This document shows positions 9,142-19,123 of a stretch of 33,251 bases of DNA, one piece after another (within the stretch, counting starts at the first letter, position 1; every line of letters begins with the position of its first letter). Source of the stretch: Jiella soli (GTDB taxonomy: Bacteria; Pseudomonadota; Alphaproteobacteria; Rhizobiales; Rhizobiaceae); NCBI RefSeq assembly GCF_020615385.1, contig NZ_JAJAVB010000010.1, forward strand, positions 1-33,251, given 5' to 3'. The translations under genes were made by a program, and so were the position numbers. A model generated the notes under the pieces. The model was given only the letters and a program-made list of their open reading frames with translations. It was not told the origin of the DNA and searched no databases.

Positions 9142-11886
9142 TCAGTCCGCGTCCCAGGGCACGGTCTCGGCCTCTGCCGACTCCGCCTTTCCGGCAGCCG
9201 ACTTGCTCTTGGCGGCCGCTGCCTTGCCCTTGGCAGGCGACGCCTTCTTCGCTGTGGAGGCCGTCTTGCCATCGGCCTTTCCATCGGCCGCCTTGGCCTT
9301 GGAAGTCGGCTTCTTCGTGGTCGAAGACGCCTTCTTGGCGGGCTTCTTGCCGGTCTTCTCGGCCCGTTCGTTCAGAAGCTGGATCGCCTCCTCCAGCGTC
9401 ACGGAGGCCGGGTCCTTGCCCTTCGGCAGCGTGGCGTTGATCTTAGCGACGTTCACATAGGGCCCGAAGCGGCCATCGCGCACGGTGATCTCGCCGCCAA
9501 AGGCCGGATGCTCGCCGAGCGTTGCGATGGCCGCCGGTGTGCCGCGTCCCTTGCCGCCCTTTTCGCGCTTTTCGGCGATCAGCGTGACGGCACGGTTGAG
9601 ACCGATCTCGAAGAGATCCTCCACCGCCTCGACATTGGCATAGGTCTTCTGGTGCTGAACATAGGGACCGTAGCGGCCGAGATTGGCGACGATCGGCTCG
9701 CCGTCCTCGGGATGCGCGCCCACCGTCCGCGGCAGAGACAAAAGCCGCAGCGCCTTTTCAAGGTCGATCGAGGACACCTCCCAACCCTTGGGAACCGAGG
9801 TGCGCGCGGCCTCCTTGCCCTCGCCGCGCTGGACGTATGGTCCAAAACGACCCGAGCGCAGCGTGACCGGCTCTCCCGTCTCGGGATCCGTGCCGAGCTC
9901 TTTGGGACCGTCGTCGGCTCCGTCGCCGGCAGCGTCCGCGGACAGGCTGGTGCCAAGCTGCTTGGTGAAGCCGCACTCAGGATAGTTCGAACAGCCGACG
10001 AAGGCGCCGAACTTGCCGAGCTTCAGGGACAGTTGGCCGGTCCCGCAGCGCGGGCAGACGCGCGGGTCGGAGCCGTCCTCACGAGGCGGAAAGACGAGCG
10101 GCGCGAGTTCCTCGTTCAGCGCGTCGAGGACGTCGGAGACGCGAAGCTCCTTCGTGCCGTCGACATGGGAGGAGAAGTCCCGCCAGAACTCGCGCAGCAC
10201 GTCCTTCCACGAAAGTTCGCCCGCCGAGATCCGATCGAGCTTCTCCTCAAGATCGGCCGTGAAGTCGTATTCGACGTAGCGCTCGAAGAAATTGTGCAGG
10301 AAGGCCGTGACCAGCCGGCCCTTCGCTTCGGGCAGGAGCTTGCGCTTCTCGTGGACGATGTATTCACGATCCTGCAAGGTCTGCAGCGTCGCGGCATAGG
10401 TCGAGGGACGGCCGATGCCGAGTTCTTCCATGCGTTTGATGAGCGAGGCTTCCGAGAAGCGCGGGGGAGGCTCGGTGAAGTGCTGTGAGGCGTCGACCGC
10501 ACGCTTGTCGAGATCTTCCTTGGCGCGGATCTCGGGAAGCCGGGCGGAATCGTCTTCGTCCTCGCCCGCGTCCTGCGCCTTGGAATCGTCGCGGTGATCG
10601 ACATAGGCGGCGAGGAACCCGTCGAACTTCACGACCGAGCCGCTGGCGCGCAGGGCGGCCGAAAGCCCGTTCCCGGAGGCAACGATCTCGACGGTCGTCC
10701 GCTCGATCTCGGCCGCCGCCATCTGGCTCGCGATCGTGCGCTTCCAGATCAGGTCGTAGAGCCGGGCCTGGTCGCGATCGAGATAGCGCTCGACATCCTT
10801 CGGGCTGCGGCCGAATTCGGTGGGGCGGATCGCTTCGTGAGCTTCCTGGGCATTCTTCGCCTTGGTGGCGTAGTGCCGGGGCTTGTCGGGAACGTAACGG
10901 CCACCGAAGCCGTCGCCGATCGCCTTGCGAGCGTCCTCGATGGCTTCCGGCGCAATCTGGACGCCGTCGGTTCGCATATAGGTGATGAGACCCGCAGTCT
11001 CGCCGCCGATGTCGACGCCCTCGTAGAGCTTCTGGGCGACCTGCATGGTGCGCGAGGCCGAGAAGCCGAGCTTGGCCGAAGCGGCCTGCTGCAGCGTCGA
11101 GGTGGTGAAAGGCGGCCCGGGATTGCGCCGCGTCGGCTTCGCCTCGACGCTTTCAACGCGGTAGCTGGCGCTCTCCAGCATCGCCCGGATCTGGCTGGCG
11201 CGGTCGCCGTTGCTGATCGACAGCCGCTGGAGCTTGTCGCCGTCGAAGGCGGTGAGACGAGCCGTGAATTCGTCGCCGCGCGGCGTCGCGAGCCGCGCCG
11301 CGATCTGCCAGTACTCTTCGGGCTTGAAGCGCTCGATTTCGGATTCGCGGTCACAGACGAGGCGCAGCGCCACCGACTGGACGCGGCCGGCCGAGCGCGC
11401 GCCCGGCAGCTTGCGCCAGAGGACCGGCGAGAGGGTGAAGCCGACGAGATAGTCGAGCGCCCGGCGGGCGAGATAGGCATCGACCAGCGGCTCGTCGATC
11501 ATCCGCGGATTGGCCATCGCGTCGAGGACGGCCTTCTTGGTGATCGCGTTGAACACCACGCGGCTGACAGGCTTCTTCCCGATGGCCTTCTTCTGACGCA
11601 GGACCTCGAGGACGTGCCAGGAAATCGCCTCACCCTCGCGGTCGGGGTCGGTGGCGAGAACGAGCCCGTCGGCGCTCTTGACCGCCTGCGCGATCTCATT
11701 GAGGCGCTTCTGGGACGGCTTCTGGACCTCCCAGCTCATCTCGAAGTCTTCGTCCGGCCGGACCGATCCGTCCTTGGGCGGCAGATCGCGAACATGGCCG
11801 TAGGAGGCGATGACCTTGTAGTTGCCGCCCAGGTATTTGTTGATCGTCTTCGCTTTGGCCGGCGATTCGACGATGACGACATCCAT
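9142..11886 (-). CDS. topA: DNA topoisomerase I
   Basis: 914 residues. The TOPRIM domain opens with VVIVESPAKAKTINKYLG and contains the acidic triad region ATDPDREGEAISWH (about 78-91). The active-site tyrosine is Y303 in GLITYMRTDG. One C4 zinc module (CPRCGTGQLSLKLGKFG...CSNYPECG) is followed by repeated topo C-terminal motifs containing LGRYGPYVQ and DGRFGPYV. A 70-residue Lys/Ala tail, typical of alphaproteobacterial TopA, probably binds DNA. The enzyme relaxes negative supercoils by single-strand passage. The start ATG 11886 has AGGACT about 10 bases upstream. The gene leads the topA-rnr-DUF983-NUDIX-MFS run. Confidence 0.97.
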   Translation of the reverse strand: MDVVIVESPAKAKTINKYLGGNYKVIASYGHVRDLPPKDGSVRPDEDFEMSWEVQKPSQKRLNEIAQAVKSADGLVLATDPDREGEAISWHVLEVLRQKKAIGKKPVSRVVFNAITKKAVLDAMANPRMIDEPLVDAYLARRALDYLVGFTLSPVLWRKLPGARSAGRVQSVALRLVCDRESEIERFKPEEYWQIAARLATPRGDEFTARLTAFDGDKLQRLSISNGDRASQIRAMLESASYRVESVEAKPTRRNPGPPFTTSTLQQAASAKLGFSASRTMQVAQKLYEGVDIGGETAGLITYMRTDGVQIAPEAIEDARKAIGDGFGGRYVPDKPRHYATKAKNAQEAHEAIRPTEFGRSPKDVERYLDRDQARLYDLIWKRTIASQMAAAEIERTTVEIVASGNGLSAALRASGSVVKFDGFLAAYVDHRDDSKAQDAGEDEDDSARLPEIRAKEDLDKRAVDASQHFTEPPPRFSEASLIKRMEELGIGRPSTYAATLQTLQDREYIVHEKRKLLPEAKGRLVTAFLHNFFERYVEYDFTADLEEKLDRISAGELSWKDVLREFWRDFSSHVDGTKELRVSDVLDALNEELAPLVFPPREDGSDPRVCPRCGTGQLSLKLGKFGAFVGCSNYPECGFTKQLGTSLSADAAGDGADDGPKELGTDPETGEPVTLRSGRFGPYVQRGEGKEAARTSVPKGWEVSSIDLEKALRLLSLPRTVGAHPEDGEPIVANLGRYGPYVQHQKTYANVEAVEDLFEIGLNRAVTLIAEKREKGGKGRGTPAAIATLGEHPAFGGEITVRDGRFGPYVNVAKINATLPKGKDPASVTLEEAIQLLNERAEKTGKKPAKKASSTTKKPTSKAKAADGKADGKTASTAKKASPAKGKAAAAKSKSAAGKAESAEAETVPWDAD

Positions 11887-12118
11887 GAGCGATCAGTCCT
11901 GAACGGGAAAACGGGGCGGGCGGCATTCGCCTGCCAATCCGGCGACGAACGCCCGTCAGATGGACAGTCCCGCCGCACCGGTCAACCCCGATCTCATTTC
12001 GACCGGTTGCCGGCTGCAACCTAAAGGAGAAATTTTGTATATTGCAAGTCCGGGAGGGAGAAGCCGGGGTCGGCTGTCCGTCCCTTGTGAACGCTATTCC
12101 TCCGGAGTTCAAGTCGTC

Positions 12119-12292
12119 ATGACCACCAATGCCGTAGAGCGCCGGAAGAATCTGCAATATGTTCGTGACATGCTGGAGCAACTAAAGGTTGTATCCGGTG
12201 CGCGCGAAGGCTCGATGCTGGGCTATTTGATGGACATGGCGCGACTGGAGGCCGAACACCAGCTGACGCTGCTCAAGCCGTCAGACGATTAG
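12119..12292 (+). CDS. Small conserved-looking protein, function unknown
   Basis: 57 residues, MTTNAVERRKNLQYVRDMLE at the start and [11 protein letters not shown] at the end. The middle is predicted helical and amphipathic. No domain is recognised. The ATG at 12119 is preceded by CCTCCGGAG about 11 bases away; a longer frame from 11960 is less likely because its N-terminus is low-complexity and has no site. Its last 12 bases overlap the end of dprA on the opposite strand. It lies in the divergent gap with topA, so it probably has its own promoter within 11887-12118. Confidence 0.7.
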   Translation: MTTNAVERRKNLQYVRDMLEQLKVVSGAREGSMLGYLMDMARLEAEHQLTLLKPSDD

Positions 12293-13411
12293 CGAGACGT
12301 GCCCGTTCGAGTGGCGCTCCAGCCGGCCTGCGAGATCGAGTTCGAGAAGCACGAGTTGAACGGCGCCGGGAGAAGCGCCGGTATGGGCGATGATGTCGTC
12401 GATGGCGACGGGCGTCGGACCGAGCGTCTCGACGATCCGTTCGCGCTCTCCCGCCGCCGGCTCTTCGTTCGCCATGTCCGCCTCCGGCTCCTCAACCTCG
12501 CTTCCGCCATCGCCCATGCGGGCGTCGAGCGGGCGCAGCGCGTCGATGACGTCGTCTGCGCCGGTGACCAGGATCGCGCCGTCCTTGATCAGTCGGTTGG
12601 TTCCGGCGGCGCGCGGGTCGAGCGGCGATCCGGGAACCGCGAAGACCAGGCGGCCGAACTCGCCGGCGAGCCGGGCGCTGATCAGGGAGCCCGATCGCAC
12701 CGCCGCCTCGACCACGAGCAGACCGAGCGACAGGCCCGCGACCAGCCGGTTGCGGCGCGGGAAGTCGATCGCCCGCGGCTCCCAGCCGAACGGCATCTCC
12801 GAGACGAGGCAGCCACCGCCATCGGCGATCTGGCGCATCAGGGGCCGGTTTTCGCGGGGATAGGGCCGGTCGAGTCCGCCGGCGAAGACGCCGACCGTGC
12901 CTGACGCGATCGTCGCCTCGTGGGCGGCGGCGTCGATGCCGCGGGCAAGCCCGGAGACGACAACGTAGCCGACCTTGCCGACATCGCTGGAGATCATGCG
13001 GGCAAACTTGATGCCGGCGAGCGAGGCGTTGCGCGCGCCCACGACGGCAAGAGCCGGCCGCGCGAAGAGGGCGGTGTCTCCCATGACTGCGAGGACCGGC
13101 GGCGCCTGGTCGAGACGGCGAAGAAGCTGGGGATAGTCGGGTTCGCCCAGACAGACGAAGCGCGCGCCGAGTTCTTCGGCGCGCCTCAATTCGGCCTCGG
13201 CCGCTTCCCGGCCGGTGACCGGGATCGTTCGGCCACCCCGCGCCGCGAGTCCCGGCAGGGCCTCCAGCGCCGCCTCCGCCCCGCCGTAGCGATTGACGAG
13301 GGTCTTGAACGTTGCGGGTCCGACATTTTCGCTGCGGATGAGCTGCAGCCAAGCGCGGCGCGTCTCGTCCGGCAGCCGCACGCCCCGCGGCCGGCCGTCC
13401 GGCTCGCTCAC
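12281..13411 (-). CDS. dprA: DNA-processing protein DprA
   Basis: 376 residues from a GTG at 13411 that overlaps the plsY stop as GTGA. The N-terminal SAM-like segment is about 15-70. The Rossmann-like DNA-binding domain carries [36 protein letters not shown] and the late [17 protein letters not shown]-terminal winged helix is visible ([20 protein letters not shown]). DprA loads RecA on incoming single-stranded DNA during natural transformation. The frame extends 188 codons further upstream, but that part is antisense-like sequence inside plsY. The gene is the last of the pyrB-pyrC-plsY-dprA run. Confidence 0.95.
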   Translation of the reverse strand: MSEPDGRPRGVRLPDETRRAWLQLIRSENVGPATFKTLVNRYGGAEAALEALPGLAARGGRTIPVTGREAAEAELRRAEELGARFVCLGEPDYPQLLRRLDQAPPVLAVMGDTALFARPALAVVGARNASLAGIKFARMISSDVGKVGYVVVSGLARGIDAAAHEATIASGTVGVFAGGLDRPYPRENRPLMRQIADGGGCLVSEMPFGWEPRAIDFPRRNRLVAGLSLGLLVVEAAVRSGSLISARLAGEFGRLVFAVPGSPLDPRAAGTNRLIKDGAILVTGADDVIDALRPLDARMGDGGSEVEEPEADMANEEPAAGERERIVETLGPTPVAIDDIIAHTGASPGAVQLVLLELDLAGRLERHSNGHVSLIV

Positions 13412-14013
13412 CCCTTGGCTCCGATCTTGCCTTCGGTTCCGGCGAGGAGGCGGCGGATGTTCTGATGATGCTTCACGTAGACGAGCACGGTCAGGACGGT
13501 GGTGAGGGTCGCGGCGGCCGTGAATCCCATCAGGAGGTAGGCGATCGGCACGATCAGCGTCGCCGCCAGGGCCGCGAGCGAGGAGTATCGGCTGAGATAG
13601 GCGACCGCCAGCCAGACGGCAGCGAACACCAGGACGCCGACCGGCGCCATGCCGAGAAGGATGCCGAGATAGGTCGCGACGCCCTTGCCTCCCCTGAAGC
13701 CGATCCAGACCGGAAAGAGATGGCCGAGAAATGCGCCGATTCCCGCAGCCGCCGCCGCATAAGGCCCGAACTGCCAGGCGAGAAGCACGGGAACCGTGCC
13801 CTTCAGGACATCGCCGGCAAGCGTCAGCGCCGCCATCCCCTTGTTGCCGGTCCGCAGCGCATTGGTCGCTCCGATATTGCCGGAGCCGATCTTGCGGATG
13901 TCGCCGAGGCCGAAGAGATGTCCGAAGACGAGGCCGAACGGGATCGATCCGCACAGATAGCCGCCGGCGAGGCACGCCAGATAGATGATCCAGGTCGATG
14001 CTTCGCCGCCCAC
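13408..14013 (-). CDS. plsY: Acyl-phosphate:glycerol-3-phosphate acyltransferase
   Basis: 201 residues starting at GTG 14013. Five or so membrane segments carry the family motifs [24 protein letters not shown] and KHHQNIRRL. PlsY transfers the acyl group from acyl-phosphate to sn-glycerol-3-phosphate in the inner membrane, the first step of phospholipid synthesis. The gene starts 3 bases after the pyrC stop and overlaps dprA by four bases. Confidence 0.96.
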   Translation of the reverse strand: MGGEASTWIIYLACLAGGYLCGSIPFGLVFGHLFGLGDIRKIGSGNIGATNALRTGNKGMAALTLAGDVLKGTVPVLLAWQFGPYAAAAAGIGAFLGHLFPVWIGFRGGKGVATYLGILLGMAPVGVLVFAAVWLAVAYLSRYSSLAALAATLIVPIAYLLMGFTAAATLTTVLTVLVYVKHHQNIRRLLAGTEGKIGAKG

Positions 14014-14016
14014 GCC

Positions 14017-15345
14017 TCAGTCTCCGTCGCTATCCGCGGAAAAGACAGTGCGGCCCGAGACGATCGTGCGCAAGATCCGGCCCTGGAAGCGGGCATTCTC
14101 GAAGGCCGTGTTCTTCGAGCGCGAGCGGATTGCGGCCTCGCTGAAGACGTAAGGCGCGTCGAGGTCGACGAGGACCATGTCGGCGGCGGCTCCCGGCGCG
14201 AGCGTTCCGCGATCGAGTCCGAGCACCTGCGCCGGACCGACCGTGAGGGCGGCGATGACCCGCTCCAGCGGTACGGCGCCGGAATGATGGAGGCGCAGGG
14301 CAGCCGGCAACAGCGTCTCCAGCCCGATCGCGCCGCTCTTCGCCTCGGCGAAGGGACGGCGCTTGTCGTCGGCGTCGTGCGGGTCGTGGCTAGAGACGAT
14401 AATGTCGATCGTGCCGTCCGCGAGCGCCTCGATCATCGCCTGCCGGTCGTCCTCGGCGCGCAGCGGCGGCGACAGGCGGAAAAAGGTGCGGTATTCGCCG
14501 ATATCGTTCTCGTTGAGCGACAGATGGTTGATCGAGACCCCCGCCGAGAGGTCCGGCAGCCGGCGCTTCCAGCCGCGCACGACCTCGGCTGATTCGCCGA
14601 GCGAGATCTTGGCGGCGTGATAGCGGCAGCCGGTCAGCGCCGCGAGACGAAGATCGCGCTCCAGCGGGATGATCTCGGCTTCGGCGGGAATGCCGGGCAG
14701 GCCGAGCCAGGACGCCAGCAGCCCTTCGTTCATCACGCCGTTCCCCGCAAGCTGGGCGTCCTGCGTCTCGTGCATGACGAGCGCGCCGAAATCGCGGGCA
14801 TAGGTCATGATCCGCCTGAGAAGGCTGGCATCGGCGATCGTGTGGCGCCCGTCCGTGAACGCTTTGACGCCGGCATTCGCAAGGAGGCCGATCTCGGTCA
14901 TCTCCTCGCCGGCAAGCCCCTTGGTCAGCGCCGCCGCGGGAAAGACGTTGACGCTCGCGGTCTCGCGCGCCGTGCGCATGACGAATTCGGCGATGGCGAC
15001 GTCGTCGATGACCGGATTGGTGTCCGGCATGGTCAGGATCGAGGTGACCCCGCCCGCCGCCGCGGCGCGCGAAGCCGAGGCGATCGTCTCGCGATGCTCG
15101 CCGCCCGGCTCGCCGATGAAGACGCGGGCATCGACGAGGCCTGGGATCAGCGTAAGGCCGCGCGCCTCGATGACGTCCGCGCCTTCCGGCCGACCCTGGC
15201 CGCGTGCCTCTGGACCGCAGGCTAAAATGGCGCCGTCCACGACGATCGTGGTGCCGATCTCGTCGAGACCGCGGGCCGGATCGAGGATCCGGGCGCCCTC
15301 GATCACCAGCGGGCGGGAGGAATCGGAGCGAAACGCACTCATCAT
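14017..15345 (-). CDS. pyrC: Dihydroorotase-like protein PyrC, probably non-catalytic
   Basis: 442 residues in the amidohydrolase fold of type I dihydroorotases, with PGLVD (69-73) and [17 protein letters not shown] (292-308) in the right places. Nearly every active-site residue is replaced. The HxH of the first metal site is R74-V-F76 in [11 protein letters not shown]. The usual HxxH is H243-A-A-K in YHAAKIS. The catalytic Asp of DHAPH is Ser in VSSHDPH (318-323). H192 remains. This matches the PyrC' type known from Pseudomonas, an inactive partner that assembles with aspartate carbamoyltransferase. It starts with ATGATGA overlapping pyrB, fitting a complex with PyrB. A true dihydroorotase would then be encoded elsewhere. 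Confidence 0.9.
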   Translation of the reverse strand: MMSAFRSDSSRPLVIEGARILDPARGLDEIGTTIVVDGAILACGPEARGQGRPEGADVIEARGLTLIPGLVDARVFIGEPGGEHRETIASASRAAAAGGVTSILTMPDTNPVIDDVAIAEFVMRTARETASVNVFPAAALTKGLAGEEMTEIGLLANAGVKAFTDGRHTIADASLLRRIMTYARDFGALVMHETQDAQLAGNGVMNEGLLASWLGLPGIPAEAEIIPLERDLRLAALTGCRYHAAKISLGESAEVVRGWKRRLPDLSAGVSINHLSLNENDIGEYRTFFRLSPPLRAEDDRQAMIEALADGTIDIIVSSHDPHDADDKRRPFAEAKSGAIGLETLLPAALRLHHSGAVPLERVIAALTVGPAQVLGLDRGTLAPGAAADMVLVDLDAPYVFSEAAIRSRSKNTAFENARFQGRILRTIVSGRTVFSADSDGD

Positions 15346-16295
15346 GATGAAGCCTCGGATCCGCCGACCAGCGCCTGCATCACCGCCATGCGGACCGCGA
15401 CGCCCATCTCGACCTGCTCTTCGATGACGCTCTGCGGGCCATCGGCGATCTCGGAGGCGATCTCGACGCCGCGGTTCATCGGGCCGGGATGCATGACCAG
15501 CGCATCCGGCTTGGCATGAGCCAGCTTGGCGGCATCGAGCCCGAAATAGCGGAAATACTCGCGCACCGACGGCACGAAGAAGCCGGCCATGCGCTCGCGC
15601 TGCAGGCGCAGCATCATCACCACGTCGGCGCCTTTCAGCCCATCCGTCATGGTCCGGTGGACGGCGACCCCCATCTGCTCGATGCCGCGCGGGAGGAGGG
15701 TCGAGGGTGCCACCACCCGGACCTCCGCGCCGAGCGCGTTGAGGAGGAGGATGTTGGATCGGGCGACCCGGCTGTGCAGGACGTCGCCGCAGAGCGCCAC
15801 GGTCAGCCCGGCGATCCGGCCCTTGTGGCGGCGGATGGTGAGCGCGTCGAGCAGCGCCTGGGTCGGGTGCTCGTGGGCGCCGTCACCGGCATTGACGACC
15901 GAGCACGCGACCTTTTGGGCGAGGAGAGCGACGGCGCCGGCCGAATGATGACGGACGATCAGGATGTCCGGCTGCATGGCGTTGAGCGTCATCGCCGTGT
16001 CGATCAGCGTCTCCCCCTTCTTCACCGAGGAGGTCGCGACGGACATGTTCATCACGTCCGCCCCGAGCCGCTTGCCAGCGATCTCGAAGGAGGCCTGGGT
16101 GCGGGTCGAAGCCTCGAAGAAGAGGTTGATCTGCGTGCGGCCCTTTAGCGCCGACTTTTTCTTGTCGGGTCGGCGGGAGACGGCCACTTCCGCCTCCGCG
16201 AGATCCAGCAGATGCTCGATCTCCTGTGGCTTCAGTCCGGCGATCGCGAGAAGATGTCGCTGGCTAAACAAAGGGTGGGGTCGGTCGGCGCTCAT
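15342..16295 (-). CDS. pyrB: Aspartate carbamoyltransferase catalytic subunit
   Basis: 317 residues. The carbamoyl-phosphate loop is [13 protein letters not shown] (STRT at 63-66), followed by IVRHHSAGA and [15 protein letters not shown] (HPTQ at 143-146), and the C-terminal aspartate site is [12 protein letters not shown]. The enzyme joins carbamoyl phosphate and aspartate in the committed step of pyrimidine synthesis. It starts at ATG 16295, 77 bp from the divergent acyl-CoA dehydrogenase gene. Its end overlaps pyrC. No pyrI regulatory gene is present, as is usual when a PyrC-like partner is used. Confidence 0.96.
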   Translation of the reverse strand: MSADRPHPLFSQRHLLAIAGLKPQEIEHLLDLAEAEVAVSRRPDKKKSALKGRTQINLFFEASTRTQASFEIAGKRLGADVMNMSVATSSVKKGETLIDTAMTLNAMQPDILIVRHHSAGAVALLAQKVACSVVNAGDGAHEHPTQALLDALTIRRHKGRIAGLTVALCGDVLHSRVARSNILLLNALGAEVRVVAPSTLLPRGIEQMGVAVHRTMTDGLKGADVVMMLRLQRERMAGFFVPSVREYFRYFGLDAAKLAHAKPDALVMHPGPMNRGVEIASEIADGPQSVIEEQVEMGVAVRMAVMQALVGGSEASS

Positions 16296-16372
16296 TAAGG
16301 ACGAGGGCTATAGGCAATCCATGTGAATGCGGCAAGGATCGCAGCGGACCGGAAAGCGGATCGGAGAGACAC

Positions 16373-18025
16373 GTGGCGCAAACGCAGTTCGAGACTCACA
16401 GCGTATTCAATCAGTCGTCCGACTTTCCCGGCTTCAACGCCTATCGCTCGGACCCGCTGCTGCGGCTCCTGACTGCCGGCCTTGCCGAATCGACCGTCGC
16501 CGATCTCGAACGCCATGGCCGCTTCTGCGGATCCTACGAGGCCCACGATCTCGCCCGTCTCGCCAATACCGAGACGCCGAGGCTCCGGCAGTTCGACGAG
16601 AAGGGCCGGCGGCTGGACATGGTCGACTACCATCCGGCCTATCACGCGCTGATGCGCCGCTCCGTTGCCGACGGTCTTCATGCTTCGCTGTGGTCTGGCC
16701 CGGAGGACGAGGCCGGACGCCGGCACCGGGCGCGGGCGGCGCGCTTCTACATGAGCGCCGGGCTCGAATGCGGGCATCTCTGCCCACTCACCATGACCAG
16801 CGCCTCGGTCTCGGCGCTTGCCGCCTCACCCGAGCTGAAGGACGCCTGGCTGCCGATGATCGCGACAAGGCAGTACGATCCGGGCGTCAAGCCGGCGAGC
16901 AAGAAGGCCGGTGTCACCCTCGGCATGGGCATGACCGAAAAGCAGGGCGGCACGGACGTCAGGGCCAACACGACGCAGGCCGTCGAGGCCGGCGAGGGCC
17001 GCTATCGCATCACCGGCCACAAATGGTTCCTGTCCGCGCCGATGTCGGACGCGTTTCTCGTCCTCGCCATGCTGGAGGAGGGGCCGAGCTGCTTCCTGAT
17101 GGCGCGCCGGCGCGACGACGGCTCGATGAACGGTCTTCTGATCCGGCGCCTGAAGGACAAGCTCGGCAATCGCTCCAATGCGTCCTGCGAGGTGGAGTTT
17201 CTGGATGCCGAGGCGACGCTTGTCGGCGGACCGGGCAGGGGGGTACCGACCATCCTCGAGATGGTGACGCTGACGCGCCTCGATTGCGCGCTCGCCTCGG
17301 CGGGGCTGATGCGCGGTGCGCTGTCGGAGGCGGTGCATCACTGCCGGGAGCGGATGGTCTTCGGCAAGGCGCTGATCGACCAGCCGCAGATGGTGAGGGT
17401 CCTCGCCGACATGGCGCTCGACGTTGCCGGTGCGAGCGCACTCGCCTTCCGTCTGGCCGAGGCCTTCGACGAGCGCGGCGAGGATGCCGGCGGCGAGGCC
17501 GCCGCCTGGTCGCGGGTGATGACGCCGGTCTCGAAATACTGGGTCTGCAAGCTGGCTCCCGCCCTCGTCTACGAGGCGATGGAGTGCCTCGGCGGCAACG
17601 GCTATGTCGAGGATGGCCGGCTCGCCCGCGCCTATCGCGAGGCTCCGGTAAACGCCATCTGGGAGGGCTCGGGCAATGTCCTCGCCCTGGACCTCGCGCG
17701 GGTCCTGCGCCGCGATCCCGAGGCCTTCCAGACCGTGATCGCGGCCATCGAACGCGATCTCGGCGATCTCGCCGGCGGCACGCCCGGCGTGCTCAGGGCC
17801 GCCGTCGCCATGGCGCTCTCGGACGAGGGCGCCTGCCGGCTTCTCGCCGAGCAGATGGCGCTCGCTGCCACGGCGGCTTCGTTCAAGCGTCTCGGGCTCG
17901 GCCAGCTCGCGAGCGCCTTCGCCGAAACGCGCCTCGGCGGCGTCTTTCGGCATACCTATGGGATGATCGACCTGCGCCATGACTGTAAGGCGATCGTCGA
18001 CGACCTCTATCCGCCCCTGCGCTGA
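16373..18025 (+). CDS. AidB-like acyl-CoA dehydrogenase family protein
   Basis: 550 residues, close to E. coli AidB (541) and longer than ordinary acyl-CoA dehydrogenases (about 380-400). The start is a GTG at 16373 with CGGAGAGA just before it. Recognisable parts are MGMTEKQGGTDVRANTTQA (FAD and substrate side), GHKWFLSAPMSDAFLVLA, LIRRLKDKLGNRS, and REAPVNAIWEGSGNV near 421-435. AidB binds FAD and DNA and is linked to the response to DNA alkylation; its true substrate is unsettled. The gene stands alone, divergent from pyrB. An isovaleryl-CoA dehydrogenase label would be misleading. Confidence 0.88.
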   Translation: MAQTQFETHSVFNQSSDFPGFNAYRSDPLLRLLTAGLAESTVADLERHGRFCGSYEAHDLARLANTETPRLRQFDEKGRRLDMVDYHPAYHALMRRSVADGLHASLWSGPEDEAGRRHRARAARFYMSAGLECGHLCPLTMTSASVSALAASPELKDAWLPMIATRQYDPGVKPASKKAGVTLGMGMTEKQGGTDVRANTTQAVEAGEGRYRITGHKWFLSAPMSDAFLVLAMLEEGPSCFLMARRRDDGSMNGLLIRRLKDKLGNRSNASCEVEFLDAEATLVGGPGRGVPTILEMVTLTRLDCALASAGLMRGALSEAVHHCRERMVFGKALIDQPQMVRVLADMALDVAGASALAFRLAEAFDERGEDAGGEAAAWSRVMTPVSKYWVCKLAPALVYEAMECLGGNGYVEDGRLARAYREAPVNAIWEGSGNVLALDLARVLRRDPEAFQTVIAAIERDLGDLAGGTPGVLRAAVAMALSDEGACRLLAEQMALAATAASFKRLGLGQLASAFAETRLGGVFRHTYGMIDLRHDCKAIVDDLYPPLR

Positions 18026-18229
18026 CCGTTTCGTCCTGCAACGAATCCCGGACCTGCTGATTCCAGGGCACGCTGCCGGTCGGCGGCGGCAGCTGGCCGG
18101 TCGCCACATCGGCGTCGGTTCTGCGCAGAAGAATTCGTTAACCATAGGGCCGGCTTTCATTTGCGTCGGTTGAACCGAGCCGCAACAGTGGCGTTAACGG
18201 ATCGGTAACCAATTGCGCAGGAGACCCCG

Positions 18230-18784
18230 ATGAGCCGTATGGCTTCGACGTTGGCGCTGAGCGTCTGGGGTGGCTTCTGCGGCTTCGCCAGTCTCCGGCT
18301 TCTCCATGAAGGCGGCGTTCTGACCGAACTCCTCGGCCCGGTTGCCGATCGGCCGTTCGCCTGGATGGCGGTTCCCATGCTTGGAGTGGACCGTCCGGAA
18401 GCAGTGGCATTTGCCGCCATTCTCGCCGCTCTCGCGATCGGCCTTGTGATGGCCGTTACCAGCCTCCACTCTCGCGCTGGGACCGGCGGAAAAACCGGTG
18501 AGGCGATTGCCGCTGCAGCGCTCTGCGCCCTGTTCGCCTTCTTCGCAGCGACCTCGCTGGCCGGCTCCCCCGCGACCCGGCTTTTCGCGGATGGGCCGAG
18601 CTTCACTCTCTGGCTCGCGCTCTCCTTCGGTGCGCTCCTCTTCGACCATCTGATGGCCGAGGAAGAGGATCCCGAGGACGAGGCGAGCTTCCGGGCGATC
18701 CTGCACGCGATCGATGAATCGGAGCGCGACGCAATCGCGCGCCGCGATGCCTCAGCCCGCGGCGGCGACCGGGATCTCCATTAG
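18230..18784 (+). CDS. Predicted four-helix membrane protein, function unknown
   Basis: 184 residues with four hydrophobic stretches at about 4-25, 60-80, 90-112 and 124-142. A highly acidic cytoplasmic tail follows (AEEEDPEDEASF) and then Arg/Asp-rich residues. No family is recognised. The ATG at 18230 follows CAGGAGACCCCG, a strong ribosome-binding site. The next small membrane gene starts one base after its stop, so the two are probably translated together and may work as a pair. Confidence 0.8.
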   Translation: MSRMASTLALSVWGGFCGFASLRLLHEGGVLTELLGPVADRPFAWMAVPMLGVDRPEAVAFAAILAALAIGLVMAVTSLHSRAGTGGKTGEAIAAAALCALFAFFAATSLAGSPATRLFADGPSFTLWLALSFGALLFDHLMAEEEDPEDEASFRAILHAIDESERDAIARRDASARGGDRDLH

Positions 18785-18785
18785 T

Positions 18786-19076
18786 ATGCGCACGCTTCTA
18801 AAGCTCTGGCTCGCCCCGCTCGTCGTCTTCTGGAGCTGGCATTTCCTGTCGCTCGCCGATATCGGCGGGGTCATCTTCTCGCGCGAGCTGCATGACCGGG
18901 TCTATCTGATCTACGGGACGATGCTCGGCATCGATCCCGATGCCATTCCAGGCATGGTGGCCAAAGCGCTGGTCTTCGACAGCGCGATCCTATTCGCCTT
19001 CGTCGCACTCCGGCGTCGTCGCGCTATCGCGCAATGGTGGCGGGAGCGACGCACCAGCGCCCAGCCCACCGTCTGA
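18786..19076 (+). CDS. Small membrane protein, DUF6105-like
   Basis: 96 residues from ATG 18786: MRTLLKLWLAPLVVFWSWHF, then FSRELHDRVYLIYG and a second hydrophobic segment ending in FVALRRRRAIAQWW. The two-helix layout with an FSRELHD loop is what I remember of the DUF6105 proteins of Rhizobiales; that assignment is from memory. It begins one base after the stop of the preceding membrane-protein gene. The function is unknown. Confidence 0.75.
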   Translation: MRTLLKLWLAPLVVFWSWHFLSLADIGGVIFSRELHDRVYLIYGTMLGIDPDAIPGMVAKALVFDSAILFAFVALRRRRAIAQWWRERRTSAQPTV

Positions 19077-19123
19077 TTCGGCGGCCCCCCCGACGCACGC
19101 CTGCAGCCGATCGCCGATCGAAC

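Noticed and set aside
7998-9440. A 480-codon plus-strand frame opposite rnr and topA
   Set aside because: It is antisense to two clearly identified genes and has no recognisable motif.
12281-13975. A longer dprA start 188 codons upstream
   Set aside because: That extension lies wholly inside plsY in another frame and is Arg/Pro-rich; the GTG at 13411 overlaps the plsY stop as GTGA, as seen for other genes here.
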